Assembly (NCBI RefSeq): GCF_000565285.1
Contig: NZ_APVL01000016.1
Span: 21,324 to 85,323, forward strand
Source: Cytobacillus firmus DS1
GTDB taxonomy: Bacteria > Bacillota > Bacilli > Bacillales > Cytobacillaceae
Length of the DNA stretch: 64,000 nucleotides
Reading direction: 5' to 3'
Shown here: positions 26,452 through 36,210 of the stretch, piece by piece
Numbering within the stretch: position 1 is the first letter of the stretch
Layout: every line of letters begins with the position of its first letter
Made by a program: the position numbers and the translations under genes
Notes under the pieces: model-generated
Seen by the model: only the letters and a program-made list of their open reading frames with translations
What the model was told of the DNA's origin: nothing
The model's database searches: none

Positions 26452-27177
26452 ATGAAAACTGCCAGTAAGTTTTTTTTAACAAAAGAAGATATGACTAACC
26501 CCGAGATTGTGCCTGAGTGGGTTATTCAAGAATATAAAACATTTCATGATACAGTTACAGATAAAACCTTCCCGTGCTATTTTGGAATGACTGCCGAAAT
26601 GCGCGGTGAATTGAGATATGCCTATATCACAAAGGAAGACTGGTCTAATCTTCCGGAAGCTCTTGAAGCCTTCATAGAGCTCTTTGACGCACCAAAGCTT
26701 ATTCGCCATGGCCTGTTTGTATTTGTGGAGCCGGAGAAAGATGAAAAACCGCTTGAACATTACAGAGAGAATTTCTGGAATATCCTTCAGTATTTGCATA
26801 AGGTTGATACAAAGCCTTGGCCGAAGGATTATCCGACAGATCCGGACCATCATTTATGGGCGTTTTCTTTTGCTGAGGAGCCATTCTTTGTGTTTGGCAA
26901 TGCGCCTGCATACAAGCAGAGAAAGACGAGGGATCTGGGTAATAGTCTTGTGCTCGGATTCCAGCCGCGACGCATTTTTGAAGGTCTCGAAGGCACCACT
27001 AAAGGCGGCGTCATGTCCAGGGAAAAAGTAAGGGAACGTGTTGAAAAATGGGATGGCCTCCCTACCCATCCAAACATCAGCCACTATGGTGATCCTGAAC
27101 ACCGTGAGTGGAAACAATACTTCATCGGTGATGACGTTAAGCCAATTGAAGGGAAATGCCCTTTTCATCATAAATAA
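26452..27177 (+). CDS. YqcI/YcgG family protein (GntA-like heme enzyme family)
   Basis: A 241-aa cytoplasmic protein of the YqcI/YcgG family. Visible landmarks are FPCYFGMTAEMRGELRYAY near residue 43, HHLWAFSFAEEPFFVFGNAP near residue 127, LGFQPRRIFEGLEG, and the C-terminal CPFHHK. Relatives include GntA, a heme-dependent N-hydroxylase of guanitoxin synthesis, but most Bacillus members are uncharacterised and a guanidine N-hydroxylase role is not shown by the sequence. It is a single gene with GAGGTG as ribosome binding site and a terminator shared with the converging operon. Confidence 0.85.
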   Translation: MKTASKFFLTKEDMTNPEIVPEWVIQEYKTFHDTVTDKTFPCYFGMTAEMRGELRYAYITKEDWSNLPEALEAFIELFDAPKLIRHGLFVFVEPEKDEKPLEHYRENFWNILQYLHKVDTKPWPKDYPTDPDHHLWAFSFAEEPFFVFGNAPAYKQRKTRDLGNSLVLGFQPRRIFEGLEGTTKGGVMSREKVRERVEKWDGLPTHPNISHYGDPEHREWKQYFIGDDVKPIEGKCPFHHK

Positions 27178-27207
27178 TCTGGCAGTCCCGGTGCAAAGCT
27201 GCATACA

Positions 27208-27247
27208 TAAACAAGGAACCGTTCTTAGTGATCGGTTCCTTATTTAT
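27208..27247. terminator. Bidirectional terminator between YqcI gene and dpp-ykf operon
   Basis: AAGGAACCG/CGGTTCCTT stem with an eleven-base loop and A/T-rich flanks on both sides. The minus-strand operon ends inside it. Confidence 0.8.
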
Positions 27248-28025
27248 GTGTAATATATTGATTAATGCGGCTGCCGATTGCGGACATTACTTCTTTGCCG
27301 GCCGCCGGATCTTGGAGCCTGTCCACAAGTACTGCAGCGCAGACTGTTTTTCCTTTATGGGTAAATAAGGCGCAATCATGCTCTATACCGGGAAGTTCGC
27401 CTGTTTTACCCGCAACCATGACTTTTTCCTCGTCTATCGTGTTGGCAAGTTTATTTTTAAACTGCTGGTTTTCCAATATATACAGTGCTTTTTCAGTATA
27501 CTTCCCTGATAACAGCTTTTGCTCTGCCAATGCCTTTATGCCATACGCCATATCCCTGGCAGTTGTGGTGTTGTCAATGCCGCTTTTCAGTGCTTCAAAA
27601 TCCATCATCTTTCTGCTTAATGATGTATTATTAAACCCCAAATCTTTGAAAAGCTGATTGATTTTCTCTATACCGATCAGCTCAATGATAAGATTAGTCG
27701 CTGTATTATCAGACACAATGATCATTAGTGTCATTAGGTCTGTCACCTTGATCTTCAAATCTCTGGCCATAGCTTGCAATACACCCGATCCGCCAACCCG
27801 GGCAGAAGCAGTAACTTCCACTTCCTCCTCAAGCTGAAGCAGCTCTTTCTCCGCCTGTAAAAGTCCCGCAAGTAAAATCGGCACCTTTATTAAGCTGGCC
27901 GAAGAGAAAACGGCATCGGCATCTTTTTCGATGGAACCATCCTCGGTATGGATATATACGGCAACGCGGCCTTTACAGCAGCTGGCCAATGTAAGAATTT
28001 CCGCTTTAAGAGTATGAAAGTCCAT
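27240..28025 (-). CDS. Serine hydrolase, class A beta-lactamase-like, no signal peptide
   Basis: A 261-aa penicillin-interacting-fold protein. SASLIK gives the SxxK motif (about residue 44), VSDN the SDN motif (about residue 107), and AGKTGE the KTG motif (about residue 209). The omega-loop Glu-x-x-Asn of true class A beta-lactamases is not evident; the region reads MMDFEALKSGIDN. There is no secretion signal, so it should act in the cytoplasm. As last gene of the murein-peptide operon, 1 nt from ykfD, it may cleave an imported muropeptide. That role is inference. Confidence 0.82.
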   Translation of the reverse strand: MDFHTLKAEILTLASCCKGRVAVYIHTEDGSIEKDADAVFSSASLIKVPILLAGLLQAEKELLQLEEEVEVTASARVGGSGVLQAMARDLKIKVTDLMTLMIIVSDNTATNLIIELIGIEKINQLFKDLGFNNTSLSRKMMDFEALKSGIDNTTTARDMAYGIKALAEQKLLSGKYTEKALYILENQQFKNKLANTIDEEKVMVAGKTGELPGIEHDCALFTHKGKTVCAAVLVDRLQDPAAGKEVMSAIGSRINQYITHK

Positions 28026-28026
28026 T

Positions 28027-29037
28027 TTATTTCGCAGCCGCTACTTGAGGCCGGTTATGATCCCCCGTTACTTTTTCATTATATAAATGGCAGGCCACAA
28101 AGTGATCCTTCTCAATCTCCTGCCACTCAGGCTTCATGGAAGCACAAGCCTCCATCGCATAAGGGCAGCGCGTGCGGAATACACAGCCGCTTGGCGGATT
28201 CATTGGACTTGGGAGCTCCCCTTCCAAAATGATTCTTTCCCGGTTATCCTCGACATCAGGGTCAGGGATGGGAATCGCCGACAACAAGGCCTGTGTATAA
28301 GGATGAAGCGGATTTTTATATAAGTTTTCGCTTGTGGTTAATTCCACTAGATGCCCTAAGTACATAACGCCGATTCTGTCGCTGATATGCTTAACCATTG
28401 AGAGATCATGGGCGATAAATAAGTAGGTCAGCCCTTTTTTCTTCTGGAGCCCCTTAAGCAGGTTCACCACCTGGGCTTGTACCGAAACATCAAGTGCTGA
28501 GATTGGCTCGTCAGCAATAATGAATTCCGGATCCAGCGCCAAAGCACGGGCAATTCCAATTCTTTGCCTCTGTCCGCCGCTGAATTCATGCGGATAACGG
28601 TTGGCATGATCGCGGTTAAGACCTACATCCTCCAGGAGCTGATAGACCCGCTCGAGGCGCTCCCTCTTATTCGGGTATAACCCATGAACCTCCATGGGCT
28701 CGGAAATAATCTCCTGTACGGTAGAACGCGGATTCAAGGAAGCATACGGATCCTGAAAAATCATCTGCATCTTCCTGTGAAAAGCAAACCTCTCTTTTTC
28801 AGTCATGTTATGGACGTTTTTCCCGTCATAAAGGACTTCACCTTCTGTACGGTTATATAAACCAATGATGGTACGCCCTGCAGTTGATTTTCCGCAGCCG
28901 GATTCACCGACAATCCCGAATGTTTCTCCCTGTTTGATATGGAAGGAGACATCATCAACAGCCTTCAGGGTTTGTCCTTTTCCCATTGAAAAATGCTTTT
29001 TAAGATTGTTGACCTGTAAAAGTGCTTCTTTTGCCAT
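28027..29037 (-). CDS. ykfD: Oligopeptide ABC transporter ATPase (YkfD/DppF-like)
   Basis: A 336-aa ATPase of the Opp/Dpp type. Walker A is GESGCGKST (about residue 43), the signature is FSGGQRQR, Walker B is FIIADEP, and the C-terminal oligopeptide/dipeptide extension has the cysteine pattern [14 protein letters not shown] typical of DppF/OppF proteins. It works with DppD as the second ATPase of the DppBC permease. Gene order matches B. subtilis ykfD after ykfC. It ends 1 nt before the serine hydrolase gene starts. Confidence 0.94.
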   Translation of the reverse strand: MAKEALLQVNNLKKHFSMGKGQTLKAVDDVSFHIKQGETFGIVGESGCGKSTAGRTIIGLYNRTEGEVLYDGKNVHNMTEKERFAFHRKMQMIFQDPYASLNPRSTVQEIISEPMEVHGLYPNKRERLERVYQLLEDVGLNRDHANRYPHEFSGGQRQRIGIARALALDPEFIIADEPISALDVSVQAQVVNLLKGLQKKKGLTYLFIAHDLSMVKHISDRIGVMYLGHLVELTTSENLYKNPLHPYTQALLSAIPIPDPDVEDNRERIILEGELPSPMNPPSGCVFRTRCPYAMEACASMKPEWQEIEKDHFVACHLYNEKVTGDHNRPQVAAAK

Positions 29038-29039
29038 GT

Positions 29040-29969
29040 TTATTCCCCCGTCTCTTGCCAGTAACGTCTAGCTGCACATAGTTCCTTTTCATAGATGGTA
29101 TCTTTCAAGTCGATAATTTCGATGTTTTTACCGGTATTAGGAGAATGAAGCAGCTTTCCACCACCATAATAGATGCCTACATGATGGAGTTTGCCTTTCC
29201 CTTCTTCATAAGCAAAGAATAATAGGTCCCCTGGTTCAATGGCATCCAGTTCGACCGGCTTCCCTGCTTCCGCCTGATCATGGGCATCACGGGGAATGAT
29301 CACTCCATTTGCTTTGCACATCGAATAGCTGAACCCTGAACAGTCATATCCAAAGCTGCTCATGCCGCCCCATAGGTAAGGCAGGCCTAAAAATTGTTCA
29401 CCCGCAGCGATGATGTCTCTGCCGCTGCCTTTCCGTATAGCCTCAATTGATTCAAAGACCTTTACGTCAGCAGATATTAAGAATCCTTCTCCTTCAGGTG
29501 TCTGCACCTGGATCCATTCGGCTTCTTCATTTAAGATTGGAAGTACAGTTTGATAACTTAGAATAAGTTCCGGCTCTCTGTCAATCGAATAGAGAGTTGC
29601 TTTTTTGTTCTGAATGACAGCAGCCTTTTCACTATCAAGCTTCCAACCTTCATTCTGAGTCAGCTGGGCCTTCGGCAACCAGCCGGGATATCCTCTCTCG
29701 TCCTTTGAAGAGGGCTGGCTCGGAACAACAACATGTACCCATCCACCCTTCTCCTCCAATACAATCACTTCTTCTCCGTACAGAACTTGTGATTGCACAA
29801 GATTCCCGTCGCAAAGCTCCAGCCGGGGCTCATAGGTGAGCTTTTCAAGCCAGGCATCCAGATTAACCGGATTGGTGATGGCTTCAAGGTCAATTTCTCT
29901 TGATGAATCGCTTGCTGTCCACAAGGTTGCAGCAGGAACCGAAACCAGCCATTTTTGCTTAATTGCCAA
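29040..29969 (-). CDS. ykfC: Gamma-D-glutamyl-L-diamino acid endopeptidase YkfC (NlpC/P60)
   Basis: A 309-aa cytosolic cysteine peptidase that cuts L-Ala-gamma-D-Glu-diamino acid peptides from recycled murein. Two SH3-like segments (about residues 8-165) precede the NlpC/P60 domain. The catalytic Cys is in [14 protein letters not shown] (about residue 210) and the His in [18 protein letters not shown] (about residue 264). There is no signal peptide, as in the B. subtilis protein. It lies between ykfB and ykfD, so its L-Ala-D-Glu product feeds the epimerase. Confidence 0.94.
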   Translation of the reverse strand: MAIKQKWLVSVPAATLWTASDSSREIDLEAITNPVNLDAWLEKLTYEPRLELCDGNLVQSQVLYGEEVIVLEEKGGWVHVVVPSQPSSKDERGYPGWLPKAQLTQNEGWKLDSEKAAVIQNKKATLYSIDREPELILSYQTVLPILNEEAEWIQVQTPEGEGFLISADVKVFESIEAIRKGSGRDIIAAGEQFLGLPYLWGGMSSFGYDCSGFSYSMCKANGVIIPRDAHDQAEAGKPVELDAIEPGDLLFFAYEEGKGKLHHVGIYYGGGKLLHSPNTGKNIEIIDLKDTIYEKELCAARRYWQETGE

Positions 29970-29994
29970 AACGAACTCCTCCTTTTTAAAATTG

Positions 29995-31101
29995 TCAGGA
30001 TGTCAATTCCTGCTTGTTCACTGCCAATGATACATTTCTGATGCCAAGACCAGGTTCAGATGGCAGAGTAATTTTGCGGCCGGAATAGCGGATTCCGCCT
30101 TCCACAATTTCTTTTGCCATCATCAGCGGAGCGTCAAAGTCAAAGCGGGTTATATTCTTTTTGCTGGCTGCAAAATGGGCTGCGGCCGTAATGCCAATCT
30201 TGGTTTCAATCATGCTGCCTACCATGCATTCCATCCCGCATACTTCAGCAAGCTGATTAATGATCTGCGCCTGATAGATGCCGCCTGACTTCATCAGCTT
30301 GATATTAATCAGGTCAGCACTTCGCGTTTTAATGACTTCAAATGCCTGCTTCGGGGTAAAAACACTCTCGTCTGCCATAATCGGTGTATCAACCGCATCT
30401 GTAACCTGCTTAAGCCCCTCTATATCCCAAGCCTTTACCGGCTGTTCGACAAGCTCAATGTTCAAGTCCAGTGCTTCCATTTTCCGGATGGCATAAATAG
30501 CATCCTTTGGTTTCCAGCCTTGATTGGCATCCAGGCGGATTTTAATTTTCGATCCTACCCGGGTGCGGATTTCCCGTATTCTCTCTATATCTGTTAAAAT
30601 ATCATCCTTGCCGACCTTTACCTTAAGGACATCGAAGCCTTGCTGAACATAGGAAACCGCATCTTCCCCCATTTCTTCCGGACCATTGACGCTTACTGTA
30701 TAATCCGTTTCCACCTCATTTTTATGACCGCCCAGAAATTGGTAAAGAGGCAGTTTGCATTGCTGTGCAAGACAATCGTATAAGGCCATATCCACAGCTG
30801 CCTTTGCACTCGAATTTCCTATTAAAGCGGACTGAATCCCCTGGAATATCTCCTCATAGTTTAGAAGACTCTTATTGATCAGCATTGGCTTCAATACATG
30901 ATGAATGGCTGACTCTATGCTTGAAAGACTGTCTCCAGTAATCACCACAGTGGGAGGTGCTTCTCCCCACCCGGCTATCCCGTTATCGCATGTTACTTTT
31001 ACAACAAGCGTTTCAGCTGTCTCAACTGTTCTCAATGCTGTTTTAAATGGTTTTTTCAGTGGTACCGCAGCTCTAAATGTTTCGATCGTGTTTATTTTCA
31101 T
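29995..31101 (-). CDS. ykfB: L-Ala-D/L-Glu epimerase YkfB
   Basis: A 368-aa enolase-superfamily enzyme that converts L-Ala-D-Glu to L-Ala-L-Glu so it can be used as a nutrient. The first catalytic lysine pair is in VLKVKVG (about residue 160). The metal acids are in IRLDANQGW, ELVEQPV and MADESVFT, and the second-side lysine is in NIKLMKSGGIY. The N-terminal capping domain begins MKINTIETFRAAVPLKKPF. It lies 14 nt downstream of ykfA and precedes ykfC, its substrate supplier. Confidence 0.95.
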   Translation of the reverse strand: MKINTIETFRAAVPLKKPFKTALRTVETAETLVVKVTCDNGIAGWGEAPPTVVITGDSLSSIESAIHHVLKPMLINKSLLNYEEIFQGIQSALIGNSSAKAAVDMALYDCLAQQCKLPLYQFLGGHKNEVETDYTVSVNGPEEMGEDAVSYVQQGFDVLKVKVGKDDILTDIERIREIRTRVGSKIKIRLDANQGWKPKDAIYAIRKMEALDLNIELVEQPVKAWDIEGLKQVTDAVDTPIMADESVFTPKQAFEVIKTRSADLINIKLMKSGGIYQAQIINQLAEVCGMECMVGSMIETKIGITAAAHFAASKKNITRFDFDAPLMMAKEIVEGGIRYSGRKITLPSEPGLGIRNVSLAVNKQELTS

Positions 31102-31114
31102 CTATACCACCCTT

Positions 31115-32035
31115 TTACTTAACTCCGCTTTCAATTGTCAGCTTTTTACCGGCTGCATCCAATTCTGCCCTTACACCTAATGGCACAGAAATATGCGGAG
31201 AGCAATGGCCGATATGAAAGCCTTTAACTGCAGGCTTATTCACCCTTTTAATATACGTATCCAGAACTTCATCCAATCCCAGGGAAAGTTCTCTTTCCGG
31301 AACACAATTATTAAAGTCCCCAATGATAAAGCCGGCCGCATCCGAAAGCTTCCCGGCCATATGCAGCTGGTTTAACATGCGGTCGACCGCACGGGGCTCT
31401 TCATTGATGTCTTCAATAAGCACAAGTTTATCTTTTGTATCAATTTCAAATGGTGTTCCGATTGTACTGGCCATAAGAGACAGATTTCCGCCCGTTAAGA
31501 TACCAGCGGCCCTCCCGTTCACCATCGTCTCCAGTTCTGAAATTCCTTCTGGATAGTCAAGCGTAACCGGCTCAAATAACTGGTTAAAATATTGCTTGGA
31601 TAGCGGATCCGCATCCTCTTTGCCAATATCAGAGGCGAGCATCGGCCCATGGAAGGTGACCAATCCTGTCTGCTGGCGGATGGCGGTGTGCAGGAATGTT
31701 ATATCACTGTATCCCCAGAAAATTTTCGGGTTTTCTTTAATCAGACTGTAGTCGATTTGGGACGCAATTCTCCCTGTTCCATAACCTCCGCCTGCACAAA
31801 TGATGGCTTTGACTTCCTTATCCGCAAACATGTTATGTAAATCCGCCAGACGGTCTTCATCCTTCCCGGCCAGGTAACCATATTGATCTGTCACATGCTC
31901 GCCCATCTTTACCTTTACACCAAGCTCTTCCAAAAAAGAAAGGGATCGTTTCAGGTTCTCCTGATTAGGCGGGCTTGCCGGTGCTATAATTCCAATCGCA
32001 TCACCTTTTTTCAGGCGCTGAGGTTTGATTGCCAT
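31115..32035 (-). CDS. ykfA: LD-carboxypeptidase-like S66 peptidase YkfA
   Basis: A 306-aa serine peptidase of family S66, thought to trim imported murein peptides in the cytoplasm. The N-terminal domain starts with RLKKGDAIGIIAPASPP. The nucleophile Ser lies in FWGYSDITFLH (about residue 112), the Glu in LIEDINEEP and the His in FHIGHCSPH. I chose ATG 32035 with an AAAGGATG site. The frame is open to 32203, but that extension enters the repeat region. A 477-nt gap with repeats and a terminator separates it from dppE. Confidence 0.93.
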   Translation of the reverse strand: MAIKPQRLKKGDAIGIIAPASPPNQENLKRSLSFLEELGVKVKMGEHVTDQYGYLAGKDEDRLADLHNMFADKEVKAIICAGGGYGTGRIASQIDYSLIKENPKIFWGYSDITFLHTAIRQQTGLVTFHGPMLASDIGKEDADPLSKQYFNQLFEPVTLDYPEGISELETMVNGRAAGILTGGNLSLMASTIGTPFEIDTKDKLVLIEDINEEPRAVDRMLNQLHMAGKLSDAAGFIIGDFNNCVPERELSLGLDEVLDTYIKRVNKPAVKGFHIGHCSPHISVPLGVRAELDAAGKKLTIESGVK

Positions 32036-32159
32036 GCTGTCACATCCTTTTCGTTTTATTAGCATTATATGCTCCTGCAGCAAAAGCATTATTTGGGAAA
32101 TGAAATAATTGTCGAGGATATAAGCTAAATTTCGGGAAAATGTATTATTTTTCGGGAAA

Positions 32160-32325
32160 TAAATAAGAAAAGCGCAAGCGCCTTGCCCACCCCCGACAAG
32201 CACAAGACGAGCCTCCCGGAAAGGCGTTCTTTGCCTTTTTGGGAGGATTGGCTTGTGACCTCGAGGGGGTAGGCGCTGGAGCTAGACAGTTATCGACGTT
32301 CAAAATTTTATACTTTCTTACCTTT
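32160..32325 (+). repeat. Dispersed GC-rich hairpin repeat, copy within the dpp-ykf operon
   Basis: The left end AATAAGAAAAGCGCAAGCGCC and right end TATCGACGTTCAAAATTTTATACTTTCTTACCTT-like segment are shared with the copy at 40785-41075. Outer arms AGCGCC and GGCGCT pair. Inner arms CAAGC/GCTTG and GAGCCTCCC/GGGAGG pair as well. The copy sits between dppE and ykfA, opposite to their direction. Confidence 0.75.
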
Positions 32326-32328
32326 CTA

Positions 32329-32420
32329 AAAAAGCGCAGAGCGCCCGCTTATCGGCGACAAGCTTAAGACCTCGAGCCGATGGCGCTCGGAGCTAGACAG
32401 ATATCAAGGTTCAAAGATCC
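32329..32420 (+). repeat. Second, shorter copy of the dispersed repeat
   Basis: It starts AAAAAAGCGCAGAGCGCCCGC and ends GGCGCTCGGAGCTAGACAGATATCAAGGTTCAAAG, with GGCGACAAGCTTAAGACCTCGAGCC in between. It keeps the AGCGCC...GGCGCT arms and the AGCTAGACAG(T/A)TATC tail of its neighbour but lacks the central part. Confidence 0.65.
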
Positions 32421-32449
32421 TTATTCATCAAAAAAATTATACTTCTGAA

Positions 32450-32482
32450 AAAAAGGGATGTTCACACGAACACCCCTTTTTC
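32450..32482 (-). terminator. Terminator after dppE
   Basis: On the minus strand AAAAAGGGGTGTTC pairs fully with GAACATCCCTTTTT through one G-U pair, with a T-tract. It may limit read-through from dppABCDE into ykfABCD. Confidence 0.8.
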
Positions 32483-32512
32483 CTGTCACTTTCACATCAA
32501 GCCGAAGAAGTA

Positions 32513-34141
32513 TTACTTCTTATCTGCCCATTTAAGCTCCAGGTATCCAACCGGATGGCGGACGATTCCTGAAACAGCATCATTATAGAGATAAACCTGG
32601 TTGTAGAAATGGATAGGGATAATCGGCATTTCTTCGAATAAGATTTTTTCCGCTTCATACATCAGTTCAAAGCGCTTTGCTTCGTCTGCTTCATTCTTCG
32701 CATCCTTGATCAGCTGATCGTACTTCTCACTGCTCCAGCCAGTGCGGTTCATGGAATGTCCTGTCTGGAAGTTTTCAAGGAAGTTGATTGGGTCAGCATA
32801 GTCAGCAAGGAATGAGCTGCGTGATAATTGGAATTTAAGGGCTTTTTGCTCTTCAGCGAATACATTCCATTCCATGTTGGCAAGCTTTACTTCAACGCCA
32901 AGATTTTCTTTGAACATTTGCTGAAGTGCTTCTGCGATCTTTTTGTGAGAATCACTTGTGCTATACGTTAATGTAACTTCAGGAAGGGTTTCATAGCCTT
33001 CCTCTTCCATACCTTTTTTCAGAAGAGTCTTGGCTTCTTCCAGATTCGTCTGAACAAGATCTCCTGCTGTTTCACGGAAATCCTTGCCATCAGCATCCTT
33101 AAATCCATAGGATACAAATCCGTATGCAGGCTTTTCTCCATTCTTGGTTACAAAGTCAACGATTTGCTTCTGGTCCACTGCCATTGCGAAAGCTTTACGG
33201 ATGTTTTCGTTCTGGAATGGCTCCATATTTACGTTAAAACGGTAGAAATAATCACCGGCCTGGTCTTCAACCTTTGCTTCACCTAATAGCTGTTCACTCA
33301 GCTCAGATGGAACAGCCGATACATCAAGCTCTCCGGTTTGATACATTTGGTATTCTGTATTGGTATCATCAATGATCGCCCAATTAATTTTATCCAGTTT
33401 TACATTTTCAGCATCCCAGTACTGATCGTTTTTCTCCATTACAAAGTGGCTGTCATGCTCCCATTCTGTCAGGTTGAAAGGACCGTTGCCCACAAAAGAT
33501 TCTGCTTCAGCAAACCACTGAGGGTTTTCTGTTGCCACTTTTTCATTGATCGGGAAAAATGCAGGGTTGGTGATTACACTTAAGAAATAAGCCTGCGGAC
33601 TAACTAAAGTCACTTCAAATGTTTTGTCATCAACGGCTTTTACTTTTACATCATCAGCTGATCCTTCCCCGTTGTTATAAGCTTCTCCGCCTTCAATAAA
33701 GTAGCCGAGGAAAGCGGCTGAAGAACCTGTATCAGGATTTAAAAGACGCTTCCAGGCAAATTCGAAATCACCTGCTGTTACAGGATCGCCATTTGACCAT
33801 TTTGCATCTTCACGGATTTGGAATGTATAAGTCTTTCCATCTTCTGAGATATCCCATTTTTCAGCAATTGCTGCTTCTGGCTCATGATTTTGTCCCAGAC
33901 GTGTCAAACCTTCCATTAAGTTGTTAAGTGCGCTCCAGGAAACAGAGTCAAAGCCGATTGGAGGGTCAAACGAAGTCGGCTCCTGGCCATTGTTCAAATA
34001 AAGCACTTTTTCAGCACTTTCTTCTTCTTTCTTGCCATCATCCTTGCTGTCTGTTTCTTTACCGGCATTTTCATTTGCCGTACAGGCTGCCATGACAAAT
34101 AGCAGCACACCTGCAAGCAGCAGCGATAAAAACTTTTTCAT
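32513..34141 (-). CDS. dppE: Peptide-binding lipoprotein DppE
   Basis: A 542-aa extracellular solute-binding protein of the OppA/DppA family. The signal peptide ends in lipobox MAAC (Cys about residue 20), followed by an acidic linker (TDSKDDGKKEEESAEK). The mature protein opens VLYLNNGQEPTSFDPP and contains the family pattern LMEGLTRLG and AFLGYFI. In B. subtilis DppE is specific for murein tripeptide and dipeptides. It is the last gene before the terminator, and lies 109 nt after dppD. Confidence 0.95.
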   Translation of the reverse strand: MKKFLSLLLAGVLLFVMAACTANENAGKETDSKDDGKKEEESAEKVLYLNNGQEPTSFDPPIGFDSVSWSALNNLMEGLTRLGQNHEPEAAIAEKWDISEDGKTYTFQIREDAKWSNGDPVTAGDFEFAWKRLLNPDTGSSAAFLGYFIEGGEAYNNGEGSADDVKVKAVDDKTFEVTLVSPQAYFLSVITNPAFFPINEKVATENPQWFAEAESFVGNGPFNLTEWEHDSHFVMEKNDQYWDAENVKLDKINWAIIDDTNTEYQMYQTGELDVSAVPSELSEQLLGEAKVEDQAGDYFYRFNVNMEPFQNENIRKAFAMAVDQKQIVDFVTKNGEKPAYGFVSYGFKDADGKDFRETAGDLVQTNLEEAKTLLKKGMEEEGYETLPEVTLTYSTSDSHKKIAEALQQMFKENLGVEVKLANMEWNVFAEEQKALKFQLSRSSFLADYADPINFLENFQTGHSMNRTGWSSEKYDQLIKDAKNEADEAKRFELMYEAEKILFEEMPIIPIHFYNQVYLYNDAVSGIVRHPVGYLELKWADKK

Positions 34142-34250
34142 TCCTTTTCCCCCTCTTAAAATATATTTCTTTACCTATCAGATGCCTGTCTGACAGCTGA
34201 TAGAATCATAACTTTCACCGTACCGGATCCGGCACTGTGAAAGGAAAAAC

Positions 34251-35249
34251 CTATTTTACACCTGCAAGCATTTTCTGTGCCCGTTCATCCTGAAGCCAGC
34301 AGTCTACATGATGATCGCGGCTTAAATGCGTTTTATATGGATAAACCCGGTCACATACTTCCATTGCATATCCGCAGCGGGCTGCAAATGGACAGCCAGC
34401 CGGCGGAGCGAATAAATCCGGAGGCGATCCGCCAATAGGAACAAGATCGGCTCCATCCAGGTCAAGGCGCGGAACGGAATTCAGCAGACCCTTTGTATAG
34501 GGATGCTGAGGATTATAGAAGATTTCCCTTCGTTCTCCGGCCTCCACTATTTTTCCTGCATACATGACAGCGATGCGGTCTGCTACTTGAGCGACAACCC
34601 CCAGGTCATGAGTGATGATTATGATGGATACTCCCGTTTTCTTCTGGATGTCTTTAAATAAATCCAATATTTGCGCTTGAATCGTTACATCAAGTGCTGT
34701 GGTGGGTTCATCGGCAATCAGCACTTCCGGCTCACAGACAAGGGCCATGGCAATCACAATTCGCTGCCTCATCCCTCCGCTGAATTGGTGAGGATAATGC
34801 TTCAATCTTTCAGATGGATTAGGAATCCCAACTAAATTAAGCATTTCCAGAGCCTTTTTACGGGCATCCTGCCGGGATATGGTTTCATGCTGCATAATTC
34901 CTTCTATAATTTGCTCCCCGATGGTAATGGTAGGGTTTAAAGCCGTCATTGGATCCTGAAAGATCATTGAAATGTCTGCGCCGCGGATATCCCGCATTTC
35001 AGACTCTTTTAGTTTTGTCAGATCCTTCCCTTTAAAGAGGACAGCACCGTCTGCTATTCTCCCGGGAGGGGATGGAATCAGCCGCATGATGCTTTGGGAC
35101 GTCACACTTTTCCCGCAGCCGGATTCACCGACAATCGCCAGGGTTTCCCCCTTGAAGAGATCAAATGATACACCTCTTACAGCCTGGACTTCCCCGCCAT
35201 AAGTGGTAAATGTGACATGCAGGTCTTTTACTTCAAGTACTTTCTCCAT
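34251..35249 (-). CDS. dppD: Dipeptide ABC transporter ATPase DppD
   Basis: A 332-aa ATPase with Walker [14 protein letters not shown] (about residue 37), a signature FSGGMRQR, Walker [13 protein letters not shown] and an H-loop in IIIITHDLG. The C-terminal extension holds [14 protein letters not shown]. It energises the DppBC channel together with YkfD. It begins 4 nt after dppC, so the two are cotranscribed and probably translationally coupled. Confidence 0.95.
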   Translation of the reverse strand: MEKVLEVKDLHVTFTTYGGEVQAVRGVSFDLFKGETLAIVGESGCGKSVTSQSIMRLIPSPPGRIADGAVLFKGKDLTKLKESEMRDIRGADISMIFQDPMTALNPTITIGEQIIEGIMQHETISRQDARKKALEMLNLVGIPNPSERLKHYPHQFSGGMRQRIVIAMALVCEPEVLIADEPTTALDVTIQAQILDLFKDIQKKTGVSIIIITHDLGVVAQVADRIAVMYAGKIVEAGERREIFYNPQHPYTKGLLNSVPRLDLDGADLVPIGGSPPDLFAPPAGCPFAARCGYAMEVCDRVYPYKTHLSRDHHVDCWLQDERAQKMLAGVK

Positions 35250-35253
35250 GCTG

Positions 35254-36210
35254 CTACCTCCTTAACTTCGGATCGAGGGCATCCTGCAATCCGTCTCCAA
35301 GCACATTAAATGAAAACATGGTCAGGGAGATGAAAAAGGCAGGGAAAAACAGGCGCCACCAGTGACCTGATAGAATCGTAGACAGCCCATCATTGGCCAT
35401 GGAACCCCAGCTGGCAAAAGGCGGCTGAATGCCTAATCCCAGAAAGCTCAGGAACGCCTCTGCAAATATAGCCGACGGCACTGTAAGAGTCATCTGTACA
35501 ATGATAGGGCCCATCGTGTTCGGCAGCAGGTTTTTCTTTATAATCCTCGACGTTTTTGTTCCGAAAGTCTTTGATGCCAGTACAAATTCATAGTTCTTAA
35601 TCTGCAGAACCTGTCCGCGGACAATCCGGGCCATTCCGACCCAGCCCGTTACGGAAAGGGCGAATATTATGGTGAACAAACCAGGTCCCATTACGACACT
35701 GATTAAAATAACAACCAGTAAATAAGGAAGTCCATAAAGAATTTCCACTACCCTCATCATGGCATTATCTGTTCTGCCGCCTTTATATCCGGCAATACCT
35801 CCGTAAATGACTCCAATTGCAAAATCAATCATGGCTGCCACAATTCCGACGAATAAGGAAATCCTTGCTCCGTACCATGTTCTAGCGAAAACATCCCGGC
35901 CCAATTCATCTGTTCCGAACCAGTATTTTGAAGATGGCGGAAGATTCTGATTGGCCAATGACTGCTCGGATACATTATGCGGGGAAATCATCGGGCCAAA
36001 TATGGCCATAAAGGCTAAAGCAATAAGAAAGAATAGCCCTGCCATCGCCAATTTGTTTTTCAAAAGCCGGCGCCATGCATCCTGCCAATAAGAAAGGCTT
36101 GGCCTTACAACTGCTTCCGCTGCATCCTCGTCTTTGGCCTTTGGCACAAACCAATCATCCGGAATATCGGGTGCCAGGTTGCGGTTATCATGCTGTTTGC
36201 GCAGTTCCAT
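35254..36210 (-). CDS. dppC: Dipeptide ABC transporter permease DppC
   Basis: A 318-aa permease. An N-terminal cytoplasmic stretch (about 45 residues) is followed by six helices, with the DppC signature GTDELGRDVFARTWYGARISL and the EAA-type loop AEAFLSFLGLGIQPPFASWG. The ATG overlaps the last base of the dppB stop codon (1 nt). It forms the heterodimeric channel with DppB. Confidence 0.95.
   Translation of the reverse strand: MELRKQHDNRNLAPDIPDDWFVPKAKDEDAAEAVVRPSLSYWQDAWRRLLKNKLAMAGLFFLIALAFMAIFGPMISPHNVSEQSLANQNLPPSSKYWFGTDELGRDVFARTWYGARISLFVGIVAAMIDFAIGVIYGGIAGYKGGRTDNAMMRVVEILYGLPYLLVVILISVVMGPGLFTIIFALSVTGWVGMARIVRGQVLQIKNYEFVLASKTFGTKTSRIIKKNLLPNTMGPIIVQMTLTVPSAIFAEAFLSFLGLGIQPPFASWGSMANDGLSTILSGHWWRLFFPAFFISLTMFSFNVLGDGLQDALDPKLRR

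Noticed and set aside
32036..32203. 56-codon N-terminal extension of ykfA
   Set aside because: It runs into the dispersed repeat and lacks family similarity; ATG 32035 matches the usual S66 start.
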